A DNA stretch of 10,831 bases from NCBI GenBank assembly GCA_946410525.1, contig CAMKAQ010000016.1, forward strand, positions 1 through 10,831, in the 5' to 3' direction. Below the pieces are notes generated by a model. That model did no database searches. It worked only from the letters and a program-made list of their open reading frames with translations, and was not told where the DNA came from. The translations under genes were made by a program, and so were the position numbers. This DNA is from an uncultured Caryophanales bacterium. GTDB lineage: Bacteria; Bacillota_I; Bacilli_A; RFN20; CAG-826. The first letter of the stretch is position 1. Each line of letters begins with the position of its first letter. This document shows, one piece after another, positions 1-6,237 of the stretch.

Positions 1-191
1 CAATCGATGGCACCTATACCATGACCCCGCAAGAAGCCACAAAAGCGGCCATCGCCATTAACCCAAAACATATGATTCCAATGCACATGAAACCAGGGAT
101 GACTTGGGACTACCGCCAAGCTATGATTGTTACTGCGCCAATGGCGATGCTTATGAAACCAAATGACGAGATCGAACTCGTGAAGGATTGA
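1..191 (+). CDS. MBL-fold metal-dependent hydrolase, UlaG/UPF0173-like (3' end only)
   Basis: This is the C-terminal part of a gene that begins before the window. The readable frame starts at base 3 and gives 62 residues before a TGA at 189-191. The piece opens with a DGTYTMTPQEA segment followed by an IPMH motif (H28 of the fragment). That order is typical of the C-terminal end of UlaG-like/UPF0173 metallo-beta-lactamase-fold hydrolases, where the conserved late histidine is a metal ligand. The family includes L-ascorbate-6-phosphate lactonase and many uncharacterised cytosolic hydrolases, so the substrate cannot be named. The segment is unusually rich in methionine. The next gene starts two bases after the stop, so the two are almost certainly co-transcribed. 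The family call rests on a short fragment; the upstream HxHxDH metal motif is outside the window. Confidence 0.7.
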   Translation, partial: IDGTYTMTPQEATKAAIAINPKHMIPMHMKPGMTWDYRQAMIVTAPMAMLMKPNDEIELVKD

Positions 192-193
192 TT

Positions 194-679
194 ATGGAAG
201 CTTTGAAAATCATTAAAAGAATTGCTAGTTATGCTGTCTTCTTTGCTGCGGCCACGTTGTTCCTGTTGAACTCGGTTACCATTGCTTTAGCCCCATATAT
301 CGACGAGCTCCACGCTTATGAGAACTCTTTCTTACCGTTTATGTACGTGGTCCTCTCGCTTGGAGTGATGCTTTTATTCCAGCTCCTCGTCATTGGAAAA
401 CCAAAAGAAGTAGAGGAGAACATCTATCCTTGGCTATTGATCGTCCTCTTCGCCGTTATGCTCTTTGTCTCAGGCATCGTCTTAGGAAAAGCGATTGTCG
501 CCTACGTTGAAAACAACGCCTTAAACGTTTGGTATGCAGTGGCAGGAACTGCCCCATCAATTATTCTTGCTGTTTCAGAAATTGCGGTTGGTATCGTTAT
601 GTTCATCAAACAGAGAATTGCCGCCAATAAACCAGAGCCCATCGAAAGTAACGGTGTCACTCTCACCAAGGAAGAATAG
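194..679 (+). CDS. Small four-helix membrane protein of unknown function
   Basis: The protein has 161 residues. I chose the ATG at 194 because an AAGGA (183-187) sits six bases upstream; an alternative TTG at 188 would overlap the previous stop and leave this site no usable spacing. Four hydrophobic segments are visible at about residues 11-35, 47-67, 79-104 and 113-138, linked by short charged loops such as GKPKEVEEN. The C-terminal tail of about 20 residues is hydrophilic and acidic. There is no signal peptide, cysteine motif or catalytic signature, and I do not recognise the family. It follows the MBL-fold hydrolase by two bases, so it is probably the last gene of that operon. No intrinsic terminator follows it; rpmE starts 122 bases downstream from its own promoter. 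Confidence 0.75.
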   Translation: MEALKIIKRIASYAVFFAAATLFLLNSVTIALAPYIDELHAYENSFLPFMYVVLSLGVMLLFQLLVIGKPKEVEENIYPWLLIVLFAVMLFVSGIVLGKAIVAYVENNALNVWYAVAGTAPSIILAVSEIAVGIVMFIKQRIAANKPEPIESNGVTLTKEE

Positions 680-716
680 GCTTTAAAACCTATCTTTACA
701 ATTAGCCTTACTTTTT

Positions 717-732
717 ACTTGCGAAAGCAAGT
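717..732. repeat. 16-base dyad over the rpmE -35 element
   Basis: ACTTGC and GCAAGT form a perfect 6-base inverted repeat around GAAA. The dyad covers the TTGCGA hexamer of the proposed rpmE promoter, so it could be an operator. If read as the 3' end of the upstream transcript, it would be a GNRA-capped hairpin, but no U-tract follows, so it is not a standard terminator. Confidence 0.35.
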
Positions 733-747
733 TCCCTCGCGTATGAT
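719..747 (+). promoter_or_regulatory. Sigma-A type promoter of rpmE
   Basis: TTGCGA (719-724) and TATGAT (742-747) are separated by exactly 17 bases. They match the housekeeping consensus at 4/6 and 5/6 positions. Transcription would start near 754, giving a leader of about 48 bases before the rpmE ATG. The same TATGAT hexamer occurs in the proposed metG promoter. Confidence 0.6.
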
Positions 748-761
748 TAGACCCGAACTCT

Positions 762-785
762 CTTTGGCAAAAGTAAGTGCCAAGG
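762..785 (+). promoter_or_regulatory. rpmE leader hairpin next to the ribosome binding site
   Basis: CTTTGGCA and TGCCAAGG form an 8-base-pair stem with one G-U pair around an 8-base loop. It lies inside the predicted rpmE leader, and the 3' arm ends just before AAAGGAG (788-794). Ribosomal protein L31 leaders that allow autogenous control are known as predicted RNA motifs in several bacterial groups. Whether this hairpin belongs to one of them is an inference from position only. Confidence 0.4.
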
Positions 786-801
786 CGAAAGGAGTAAAGA
801 A

Positions 802-1023
802 ATGAAGAAAGACATCCACCCAAAGTACCACGAGTGCAAGGTCACCTGCATCAGCTGCGGAACCACCTTCACCACTGGCTCAACCCTCGGAACCGAGCTT
901 AAGGTTGAAACCTGCGCAAACTGCCACCCATTCTACACCGGCAAACAAAGAAGCGCTGCTGTCGACGGCCGTATCGACAAGTTCAACAAGAAACTTGCCA
1001 AGGCTGAAGCTTCCAAGAAATAA
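802..1023 (+). CDS. rpmE: 50S ribosomal protein L31, zinc-binding (C+) form
   Basis: The 73-residue product is bacterial L31 (bL31), a small protein of the large ribosomal subunit near the central protuberance that helps bridge the subunits. The N-terminus MKKDIHPKYHE and the CHPFYTGKQR segment are diagnostic. The zinc ligands are present as two pairs, C16/C19 and C38/C41, so this is the zinc-containing C+ type and not the RpmE2 (C-) type that replaces it in zinc starvation. An extra cysteine, C12, lies before the first pair. The basic tail after residue 56 is typical. AAAGGAG at 788-794 sits seven bases before the ATG. The gene is a single transcription unit: its own promoter and leader hairpin precede it and an intrinsic terminator follows 20 bases after the stop. 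Confidence 0.97.
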   Translation: MKKDIHPKYHECKVTCISCGTTFTTGSTLGTELKVETCANCHPFYTGKQRSAAVDGRIDKFNKKLAKAEASKK

Positions 1024-1041
1024 GCTAACAAAAGCAAAATT

Positions 1042-1066
1042 AAGACCTCCGCTGGAGGTCTTTTTT
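1042..1066 (+). terminator. Intrinsic terminator of rpmE
   Basis: GACCTCC and GGAGGTC form a perfect 7-base-pair GC-rich stem around GCT, extendable by two A-T pairs at the base. Six consecutive T residues follow at 1061-1066. This is a textbook rho-independent terminator. Confidence 0.9.
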
Positions 1067-1119
1067 GTTGCCTGCCTCACTATAAAGGGACGCCCTTTTG
1101 TTTTAATTAAACAAAACTA

Positions 1120-1128
1120 TGCTATGAT
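1120..1128 (+). promoter_or_regulatory. Extended -10 promoter of metG
   Basis: TGCTATGAT contains the TGn extension and a 5/6 match to the -10 consensus. The -35 region is poor; the best candidate is TTGTTT at 1098-1103 with a long 19-base spacer. An extended -10 element can compensate for a weak -35. Transcription would begin near 1135. The AT-rich stretch 1098-1116 is an imperfect palindrome around TTAATTAA and may act as an UP-like or operator sequence. Confidence 0.5.
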
Positions 1129-1136
1129 TACAAAGA

Positions 1137-1154
1137 TCGCATTTTTAAATGCGA
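1137..1154 (+). promoter_or_regulatory. Hairpin at the 5' end of the metG mRNA
   Basis: TCGCATT and AATGCGA form a 7-base-pair stem around a 4-base AT loop. If transcription starts near 1135, the hairpin lies at the very 5' end of the mRNA. Its 3' arm overlaps the first two bases of the GAGGAGG ribosome binding site (1153-1159). It could stabilise the mRNA or reduce initiation. It is too small and differently placed to be a T-box, which is a common control element for aminoacyl-tRNA synthetase genes in Bacillota. Confidence 0.35.
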
Positions 1155-1170
1155 GGAGGTTCCATTAGCC

Positions 1171-2778
1171 ATGAGTAAAAAGTTCTACATCACAACCCCT
1201 ATCTACTATCCAAGCGCATCCCCACATCTTGGACACGCTTACTGCACCACGCTCTGCGACATCATCGCCCGCGGAAAACGAATGAGGGGTTTTGATACCT
1301 ATTTCCTCACTGGTTTAGACGAACACGGCGAGAAGATTCAGGAAAACGCCGAAGCCAAAGGTGTCACTCCTCAGGCTTTCGTCGATGAGGTTGCTGTCAA
1401 ATTCACCAGCCTTTGGAATACCATGTGTATCTCCAATGACGACTTCATCAGAACCACCCAACCACGTCACTACGAAACCGTTAAGAAGATTTTCTCTTCT
1501 TTCATTAAAAACGACGACGCTTACCTTGGCGCCTATAAAGGCTGGTATTGTGTCCACGAAGAATCATATTGGACCGAAACCCAGGTTGGCCCAGAACACA
1601 TCTGCCCAGAATGTGGCCGTCCAGTAGTGGAGAAAGAGGAGCCATCCTATTTCTTCAGGTGCGGCAAATACGTCGATGAGCTTCTTAAGCTCTATGACGA
1701 GAACCCAACCTTCATCACCCCAGAAGGCCGCAAAGCCGAAATGGTCAACAACTTCATCAAGCCTGGCCTCAACGATCTTTGCATCACAAGAACCACCTTC
1801 GATTGGGGTATCCCAGTCAAAGAAGCGGAAGGCCATGTTATCTACGTATGGCTCGACGCCCTCACAAACTACATTTCCGCTCTCGGATATCTCCAGGAAG
1901 ACGATTCCAAGTTCCAGAAGTTCTGGAATGACCCAGAAACCGAGATCGTTCACGTCATTGGTGCCGATATCACCAGATTCCACACCATCTACTGGCCAAT
2001 GTTCTTAAAGGCTCTCAATCTCCGTCAGCCAAACAGAGTCTTTGTTCACGGCCTCATGATGATGAAAGACGGCAAGATGAGTAAGAGCAAAGGCAACGTT
2101 ATCCCTGTCCCACCTCTTGTTGATCGTTTTGGCGTTGATGCTGTCCGTTATTACCTCGCCAGAGAAATCATCTTCGGCCAGGATGGACAATTCACCCCAG
2201 AGCAATTCGTCGAAAGACTTAATGCCGACCTTGCTAACAGCCTTGGAAACCTTCTCAACCGCAGCGTTTCCATGATCAACAAATACTTCGACGGTGTTAT
2301 TCCAGCCTACAAAGGCGAGCTTAACGACCTCGATAAGAACCTTAGAGAAACCGCTGAGAAGACCATCAAGGCCTACGAAGTTCTTAGCGACGACCTTAAG
2401 GTCACCGAATCCTACGCTGCCGTCATGGACCTCGTCAGTGCTGCTAACAAGTACATTGAAGAGTCCGCTCCATGGGCGCTTGCCAAAGACCCAGCCAAAG
2501 CCGAAGAGCTTGCTAGCTGCATGTCTCACCTCGCCAACGTCATCTTCCTTGCTGGCGAACTCCTTAGCCCAATCCTCGTCACCAAGTCCGAGAAGATCTT
2601 CGACCAGCTTGGCGTCGATCCTTCTATGAGAAACTACGAGACCGCCACCAAGATCGGATCCCTCGGTGGACAGAAAGTCGTTAAAGGCGACCAACTCTTC
2701 CCACGTCTTGATGTTGAAGCCGAAGTCCAGTTCATCAAGGATTTAATGGCCGCTCCAAAAGAGAAGGCTGCTGCCTAA
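1171..2778 (+). CDS. metG: Methionyl-tRNA synthetase
   Basis: MetRS is the cytosolic class I enzyme that charges tRNA-Met and initiator tRNA with methionine using ATP. The HIGH motif is HLGH at residues 19-22 and the KMSKS motif is perfect at 302-306, preceded by MMMKDG. A zinc-knuckle region between the Rossmann halves has C127, C145 and C148 (CPEC). The position that usually holds the second cysteine of the first pair is E130, with H129 next to it, so zinc binding there may be altered. The sequence otherwise resembles the Bacillus-type enzyme, for example FIKPGL and HVIYVWLDAL. At 535 residues it is a minimal form: the C-terminal Trbp111-like tRNA-binding domain found in many enzymes of about 650 residues is absent. 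GAGGAGG (1153-1159) lies about 11 bases before the ATG. The gene has its own extended -10 promoter, and no clear terminator separates it from the methyltransferase gene 58 bases downstream. Confidence 0.97.
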   Translation: MSKKFYITTPIYYPSASPHLGHAYCTTLCDIIARGKRMRGFDTYFLTGLDEHGEKIQENAEAKGVTPQAFVDEVAVKFTSLWNTMCISNDDFIRTTQPRHYETVKKIFSSFIKNDDAYLGAYKGWYCVHEESYWTETQVGPEHICPECGRPVVEKEEPSYFFRCGKYVDELLKLYDENPTFITPEGRKAEMVNNFIKPGLNDLCITRTTFDWGIPVKEAEGHVIYVWLDALTNYISALGYLQEDDSKFQKFWNDPETEIVHVIGADITRFHTIYWPMFLKALNLRQPNRVFVHGLMMMKDGKMSKSKGNVIPVPPLVDRFGVDAVRYYLAREIIFGQDGQFTPEQFVERLNADLANSLGNLLNRSVSMINKYFDGVIPAYKGELNDLDKNLRETAEKTIKAYEVLSDDLKVTESYAAVMDLVSAANKYIEESAPWALAKDPAKAEELASCMSHLANVIFLAGELLSPILVTKSEKIFDQLGVDPSMRNYETATKIGSLGGQKVVKGDQLFPRLDVEAEVQFIKDLMAAPKEKAAA

Positions 2779-2795
2779 TTTAGCTGATTTTTGTA

Positions 2796-2817
2796 GGGGA
2801 TATTTCGATATTTCTCC
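2796..2817 (+). other. UUCG-capped hairpin between metG and the methyltransferase gene
   Basis: GGGGATAT, a TTCG tetraloop and an ATAT arm can fold into a 4-base-pair AT stem, a 2-base bulge and a 4-base-pair G-rich stem. A stable loop type is present, but the stem is weak and no T-run follows, so it is more likely a processing or attenuation structure than a terminator, or it is chance. Confidence 0.25.
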
Positions 2818-2836
2818 CGCAAAACCGATATATTAG

Positions 2837-4204
2837 ATGACCGAAACCATTCTTCACAAAACCTATAACCTGAAGTGCATTGACCTCAGCATCGAAGGCA
2901 AAGGAGTCTGCAAGTTAGACGGCCTTGTCGTTTTCGTGCCGGCCATGTTCCCAGGAGACGAAGGGGAAGTGGAGATTGAATACAAACGTAATGGTCAACA
3001 CTTCGGAAGGTTGAAGAAACTTTCTGTTTTCTCTCCTGATCGCATTGAGCCTTTATGCAAAGTCTCTTCCGCTTGTGGTGGATGTGTTTTCCAGAAATAC
3101 GCATACAAGGCAGAGCTTGAGTACAAACGAAGAAAGGTTGCCGACCAGCTAAAGAGGTATGGTGAAATCGATGTTGAGGTTTTACCTACTTTAGGCATGG
3201 AAAACCCAATCAACTACCGTAACAAAATACAGGTTCCTTTTGGCAAAGATGACAAAGGAAAAACAATTTATGGTTTTTACAAGGAAGGAACCCATGCGAT
3301 TGTCCCAAGGAAAGAGTGTTTCATTGAGGACGCTAGAGCTCAAAGAATACTCGAGAAGCTGAATGACGTCTTTAACCGTTTGGGAATCGAACCTTATGAC
3401 GAGATAAGCGAAACCGGATCTATCCGCTACGCGATGATTAGAACCTCCTACTACAAGAAGGAAGTCATGCTCGTCCTCGTCACCAAGGAAACCTTCATCC
3501 CAAAGAAACCAGCCCTCATTGCCTCTATCCAAAAAGAAATGCCTGAGGTCACTACCCTTGTCCAGAACGTTAACGGACAAAGGACAAACGTCATCTTAGG
3601 TAAACGCTACATGACCTTATACGGACCTGGATTCATTGAGGACTCCTTATGCGGAATCAAGTTCAAGATCTCTGCCGCGAGTTTCTATCAAACCAACCCT
3701 GTAATGACGGAAATCCTCTACAAAACCGCTATGGATTTTGCGGAAATAGCCAAAAATGACGTGGTTTTAGATGCTTATTCGGGAATTGGAACGATTGGCC
3801 TTATTGCTTCAAAGAGAGCAAAGAAGGTTATCTCCGTTGAGCTTGTTGAAGAAGCGGTTAAGGACGCGGTCAAGAACGCCAAAGCGAATCACATCGACAA
3901 CTTCGAAGCCTATCAAGACGACGCTACGGCGTTCATTCTTAGGATGGCGAAGAGAAAAGAACGCCTTGATGTCCTGTTTATGGATCCTCCAAGGAAAGGT
4001 TCTACTCCAAAGTTCTTAAGTGCCGCTTTAGCTCTTGGGCCTAAGAAGATCGTTTATGTTTCTTGCAACCCATTAACGCTCGCAAGGGACTTAAAGGTTC
4101 TTAAATCGAAATACAAAGTCGAAAAAGTCCAGCCAGTAGATGAATTTGGCCGGAACTATCACGTTGAGACGGTCGTATTGCTATCAAAAACAACTAGAGA
4201 CTAA
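2837..4204 (+). CDS. rlmD: 23S rRNA (uracil-5-)-methyltransferase, RlmD/RlmCD family
   Basis: This family uses S-adenosylmethionine to form 5-methyluridine in RNA; the Bacillus enzyme RlmCD modifies two positions of 23S rRNA. An N-terminal TRAM RNA-binding domain occupies about residues 5-62. Four cysteines placed as in RumA for a [4Fe-4S] cluster are C74, C80, C83 (CGGC) and C161. The methyltransferase domain has the SAM loop DAYSGIGTIGL at 312-322, DPPRKG at 383-388, the nucleophile in SCNP (C410) and the general base in HVE (E444). All catalytic residues are intact and 455 residues is the normal length. The start is forced: a TAG lies in frame directly before the ATG and the next candidates would cut into the TRAM domain, yet no Shine-Dalgarno sequence is visible. 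Its target could instead be tRNA U54, so the exact symbol is uncertain. The last 11 bases overlap the end of the convergent HPt gene. Confidence 0.9.
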   Translation: MTETILHKTYNLKCIDLSIEGKGVCKLDGLVVFVPAMFPGDEGEVEIEYKRNGQHFGRLKKLSVFSPDRIEPLCKVSSACGGCVFQKYAYKAELEYKRRKVADQLKRYGEIDVEVLPTLGMENPINYRNKIQVPFGKDDKGKTIYGFYKEGTHAIVPRKECFIEDARAQRILEKLNDVFNRLGIEPYDEISETGSIRYAMIRTSYYKKEVMLVLVTKETFIPKKPALIASIQKEMPEVTTLVQNVNGQRTNVILGKRYMTLYGPGFIEDSLCGIKFKISAASFYQTNPVMTEILYKTAMDFAEIAKNDVVLDAYSGIGTIGLIASKRAKKVISVELVEEAVKDAVKNAKANHIDNFEAYQDDATAFILRMAKRKERLDVLFMDPPRKGSTPKFLSAALALGPKKIVYVSCNPLTLARDLKVLKSKYKVEKVQPVDEFGRNYHVETVVLLSKTTRD

Positions 4205-4547
4205 TATCTTCGATTTTCTTAATGACGGACAAAGTCGTCTCAATAAGATTATCCATCTCTTTGGAGACGTCCACTCCGTCTTTTTTGTTGCGGGTCGCTT
4301 CGCATATTGCACTCGCCTTCTCGTATATAGGGGTGAGGGAGAGGTTGCCCGCAACACCTTTAAGCGTGTGGGTTATCGCAAAGATATGAGGGACATCTTT
4401 TTCGTCGCGAGCCTTCTTGAGTTCGTCGTAATAGTTGCCCTCAGAGAACTTCTTAAGAAGCTTAAGAACGAAAGTGTCGTTCATCAACATCTGAAGAGCT
4501 CTATCGTAGTCGCCACCTATTGCCGCGTAAAATTCCTTAACGCTCAT
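4194..4547 (-). CDS. Free-standing HPt phosphotransfer protein
   Basis: The 117-residue cytosolic protein is an Hpt four-helix-bundle domain with nothing else attached. The phospho-accepting histidine is H60 in AITHTLKGVAGNLSL, which matches the H-x-L-K-G-x-[AS]-x-N/x-G/L signature. No transmembrane segment or catalytic domain is present. HPt proteins carry a phosphoryl group between a receiver in a hybrid kinase and a receiver in a response regulator. It is the last gene of a three-gene operon. Its ATG lies 11 bases inside the end of the regulator gene, with AAGGAG at 4555-4560 and seven bases of spacing, so translation is probably coupled. Its TAG at 4194-4196 lies within the convergent rlmD gene. 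Its natural partners are the kinase receiver (D648) and the regulator receiver (D65) encoded upstream. Confidence 0.92.
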   Translation of the reverse strand: MSVKEFYAAIGGDYDRALQMLMNDTFVLKLLKKFSEGNYYDELKKARDEKDVPHIFAITHTLKGVAGNLSLTPIYEKASAICEATRNKKDGVDVSKEMDNLIETTLSVIKKIEDISL

Positions 4548-6237
4548 CTTGGGTCTCCTTCTTAAGTAGTTCGGTGAAGTCTTTTAATGGGAGGGGCCTT
4601 GAGAAATAGTATCCCTGAACGACATCGCAACCATTTTCCTTAAGGAAACGATAATGCTCTTCGGTCTCAACGCCTTCGACAACGCTTGTGACTCCAAACC
4701 TTTTGCATAAAGCCAAAACCATCTTAACGATGTCTTTGTTCATCGGATGCTCATCGATCTTTTTCATGAAGACCATGTCGATTTTGAGAACATCAAACGG
4801 AAGCTCTGATATGACATTCAAAGATGAGTAGCCGCTTCCAAAATCATCGACCTCAATGAAGAAGCCTTTCTCCCTTAGAGAATTGACGAGGTTCAAGATT
4901 TCCTGCTTATCTTGGGAATATGCGCTTTCGGTGATTTCCAAATAGTATTTGTCATGAGGGACGCCACAGCTATCGACCGCTTCGAGAATCTCTTTCTCGA
5001 GGTTAGGGTTATGGACATCAACTCTAGAAACGTTCACAGAGACTGGCAAATAGAAACCGAGTTCTTCTTTCCATTTCGCTTGTTGCTTAGCGACTTCCTC
5101 AAAGACATAAGAATCAAGAGCCTGAATGAAACCGTTTGTCTCAAATAAAGGGATGAACACACCAGGGGAGATCATCCCGTATTTTGGATGCTCCCAACGG
5201 ACAAGGGCCTCAGCGCTAGATAAGGTGTTCTTCGGTCCTTGGATTTTGTATTTTGGCTGATAGAAGACTTTGAATTGATGACTCTTTAAAGCCTCTTTGA
5301 AGCCATTGATAAGCTCTTCTTCAAAAACGGATTTTTTCTCAATTTCCTCGTCAAAAATGCAATATATTTCAGAATCGCCCTGAATTCTTTCGGAAAGATT
5401 CACGGCTCTTCCGATAGCGATATCCTTGTCTAAAGACGGATCGACGTTTGGATAAATTCCGACATGGAGATGAACGCTAGAAGGGTTGATAAGCTCCTCC
5501 AAGTGAGCAAGCAAACCTTTGACGAACAGGTCATCGTTTTCGATGTGAGGGCAGTATAACAAGAAGTCGCCTGTGCCATGGTGAGAGGCGAATCCTTTGT
5601 GTTCATTCACATAGCCTTTGAGATAGTCAGCGATGTTTCTTAGAACATCATCGGCAAACTCTTTTCCATAAAGCTCATTGATCAAACGGAAACGGGTGAC
5701 GTTGACGGAGATCATATCTTTCTTGATGTTTGGATATGCCGCATCGAACTGGAGACAGAATTTCTTAAAGAACTCAAAGGAGTAGAGGTTGGTGAGGTGG
5801 TCGATTTTGACTTCTTTGATGATGCTCCTGTCTTCATAGAGCTCAATCATTCTCTCCACACGGGCGACAATGATTTCTGGATCTTCGAAAGGCTTCTTGA
5901 TGAAGTCGTTGACCCCAAGTTTGAAACATTCGTGTTCAATGTCGACTTCGCCAGTCATGACGATGACAGGGATTTTCTTAATCTCTGGGTTTTCTTGCCT
6001 TTCTTTGAGGACGTGGAAGCCATCTAGGTCAGGCATATAGATGTCGAGCAAAACCAAATCGATGGTCTCAAGGTGTGAGGAGATGACCTGAAGAGTCTCT
6101 CTTCCGGTGTAGGCGCGTAATATGTCGTAATCTTTTTCAAAGAAAGAGGCTAGGATATCGCCGCTAATTTCATCGTCGTCCGCAATCAAAAGAGTGCGTC
6201 GAGATTGGATTTCCTTTTCACGCTTATTGCTTTCCAT
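4537..6237 (-). CDS. Response regulator with REC, degenerate GGDEF and EAL domains (probable c-di-GMP phosphodiesterase)
   Basis: The 566-residue cytosolic protein has three domains. REC (about 13-130) has the acidic pocket D20-D22, phospho-acceptor D65 (LLDIYMPD), T95 and K115. The GGDEF domain (about 143-300) is degenerate: its signature is GTGDF at 221-225, and the early metal-binding aspartate region reads NVTRF, so diguanylate cyclase activity is unlikely. The EAL domain (about 312-560) keeps E343 (EAL), N402, E434, the D464-D465 pair in DDFGSGYSSL, K485, E521 and Q541, the residues expected for c-di-GMP hydrolysis to pGpG. The likely job is therefore phosphorylation-controlled lowering of c-di-GMP, possibly with GTP sensing by the inactive GGDEF domain as shown for some relatives. 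AAGGAG (6244-6249) lies six bases before the ATG. The start overlaps the kinase gene by 14 bases and the end overlaps the HPt gene by 11. Confidence 0.95.
   Translation of the reverse strand: MESNKREKEIQSRRTLLIADDDEISGDILASFFEKDYDILRAYTGRETLQVISSHLETIDLVLLDIYMPDLDGFHVLKERQENPEIKKIPVIVMTGEVDIEHECFKLGVNDFIKKPFEDPEIIVARVERMIELYEDRSIIKEVKIDHLTNLYSFEFFKKFCLQFDAAYPNIKKDMISVNVTRFRLINELYGKEFADDVLRNIADYLKGYVNEHKGFASHHGTGDFLLYCPHIENDDLFVKGLLAHLEELINPSSVHLHVGIYPNVDPSLDKDIAIGRAVNLSERIQGDSEIYCIFDEEIEKKSVFEEELINGFKEALKSHQFKVFYQPKYKIQGPKNTLSSAEALVRWEHPKYGMISPGVFIPLFETNGFIQALDSYVFEEVAKQQAKWKEELGFYLPVSVNVSRVDVHNPNLEKEILEAVDSCGVPHDKYYLEITESAYSQDKQEILNLVNSLREKGFFIEVDDFGSGYSSLNVISELPFDVLKIDMVFMKKIDEHPMNKDIVKMVLALCKRFGVTSVVEGVETEEHYRFLKENGCDVVQGYYFSRPLPLKDFTELLKKETQDER

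Noticed and set aside
717..732. Hairpin after the four-helix membrane protein gene considered as its terminator
   Set aside because: The stem is only six base pairs and is followed by TCCCTCGCG, with no T-tract.
905..1168. Open frame covering rpmE in another frame and running through the terminator to metG
   Set aside because: It crosses a strong intrinsic terminator and the metG promoter, and is low-complexity in its first part.
2005..2694. 229-codon open frame on the - strand inside metG
   Set aside because: It is fully antisense to a clear MetRS gene. It stays open because metG rarely uses TTA, CTA or TCA codons, and its translation shows no recognisable domain. The similar - strand frame at 1564-1983 was dropped for the same reason.
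2796..2817. Hairpin after metG considered as its terminator
   Set aside because: The stem is bulged and AT-rich near the loop, and is followed by GCAAAACC in place of a T-run.
4140..4565. 141-codon + strand frame across the rlmD/HPt junction
   Set aside because: It overlaps the end of rlmD in another frame and runs antisense to the whole HPt gene, whose H60 motif is clear. No family resemblance is seen.
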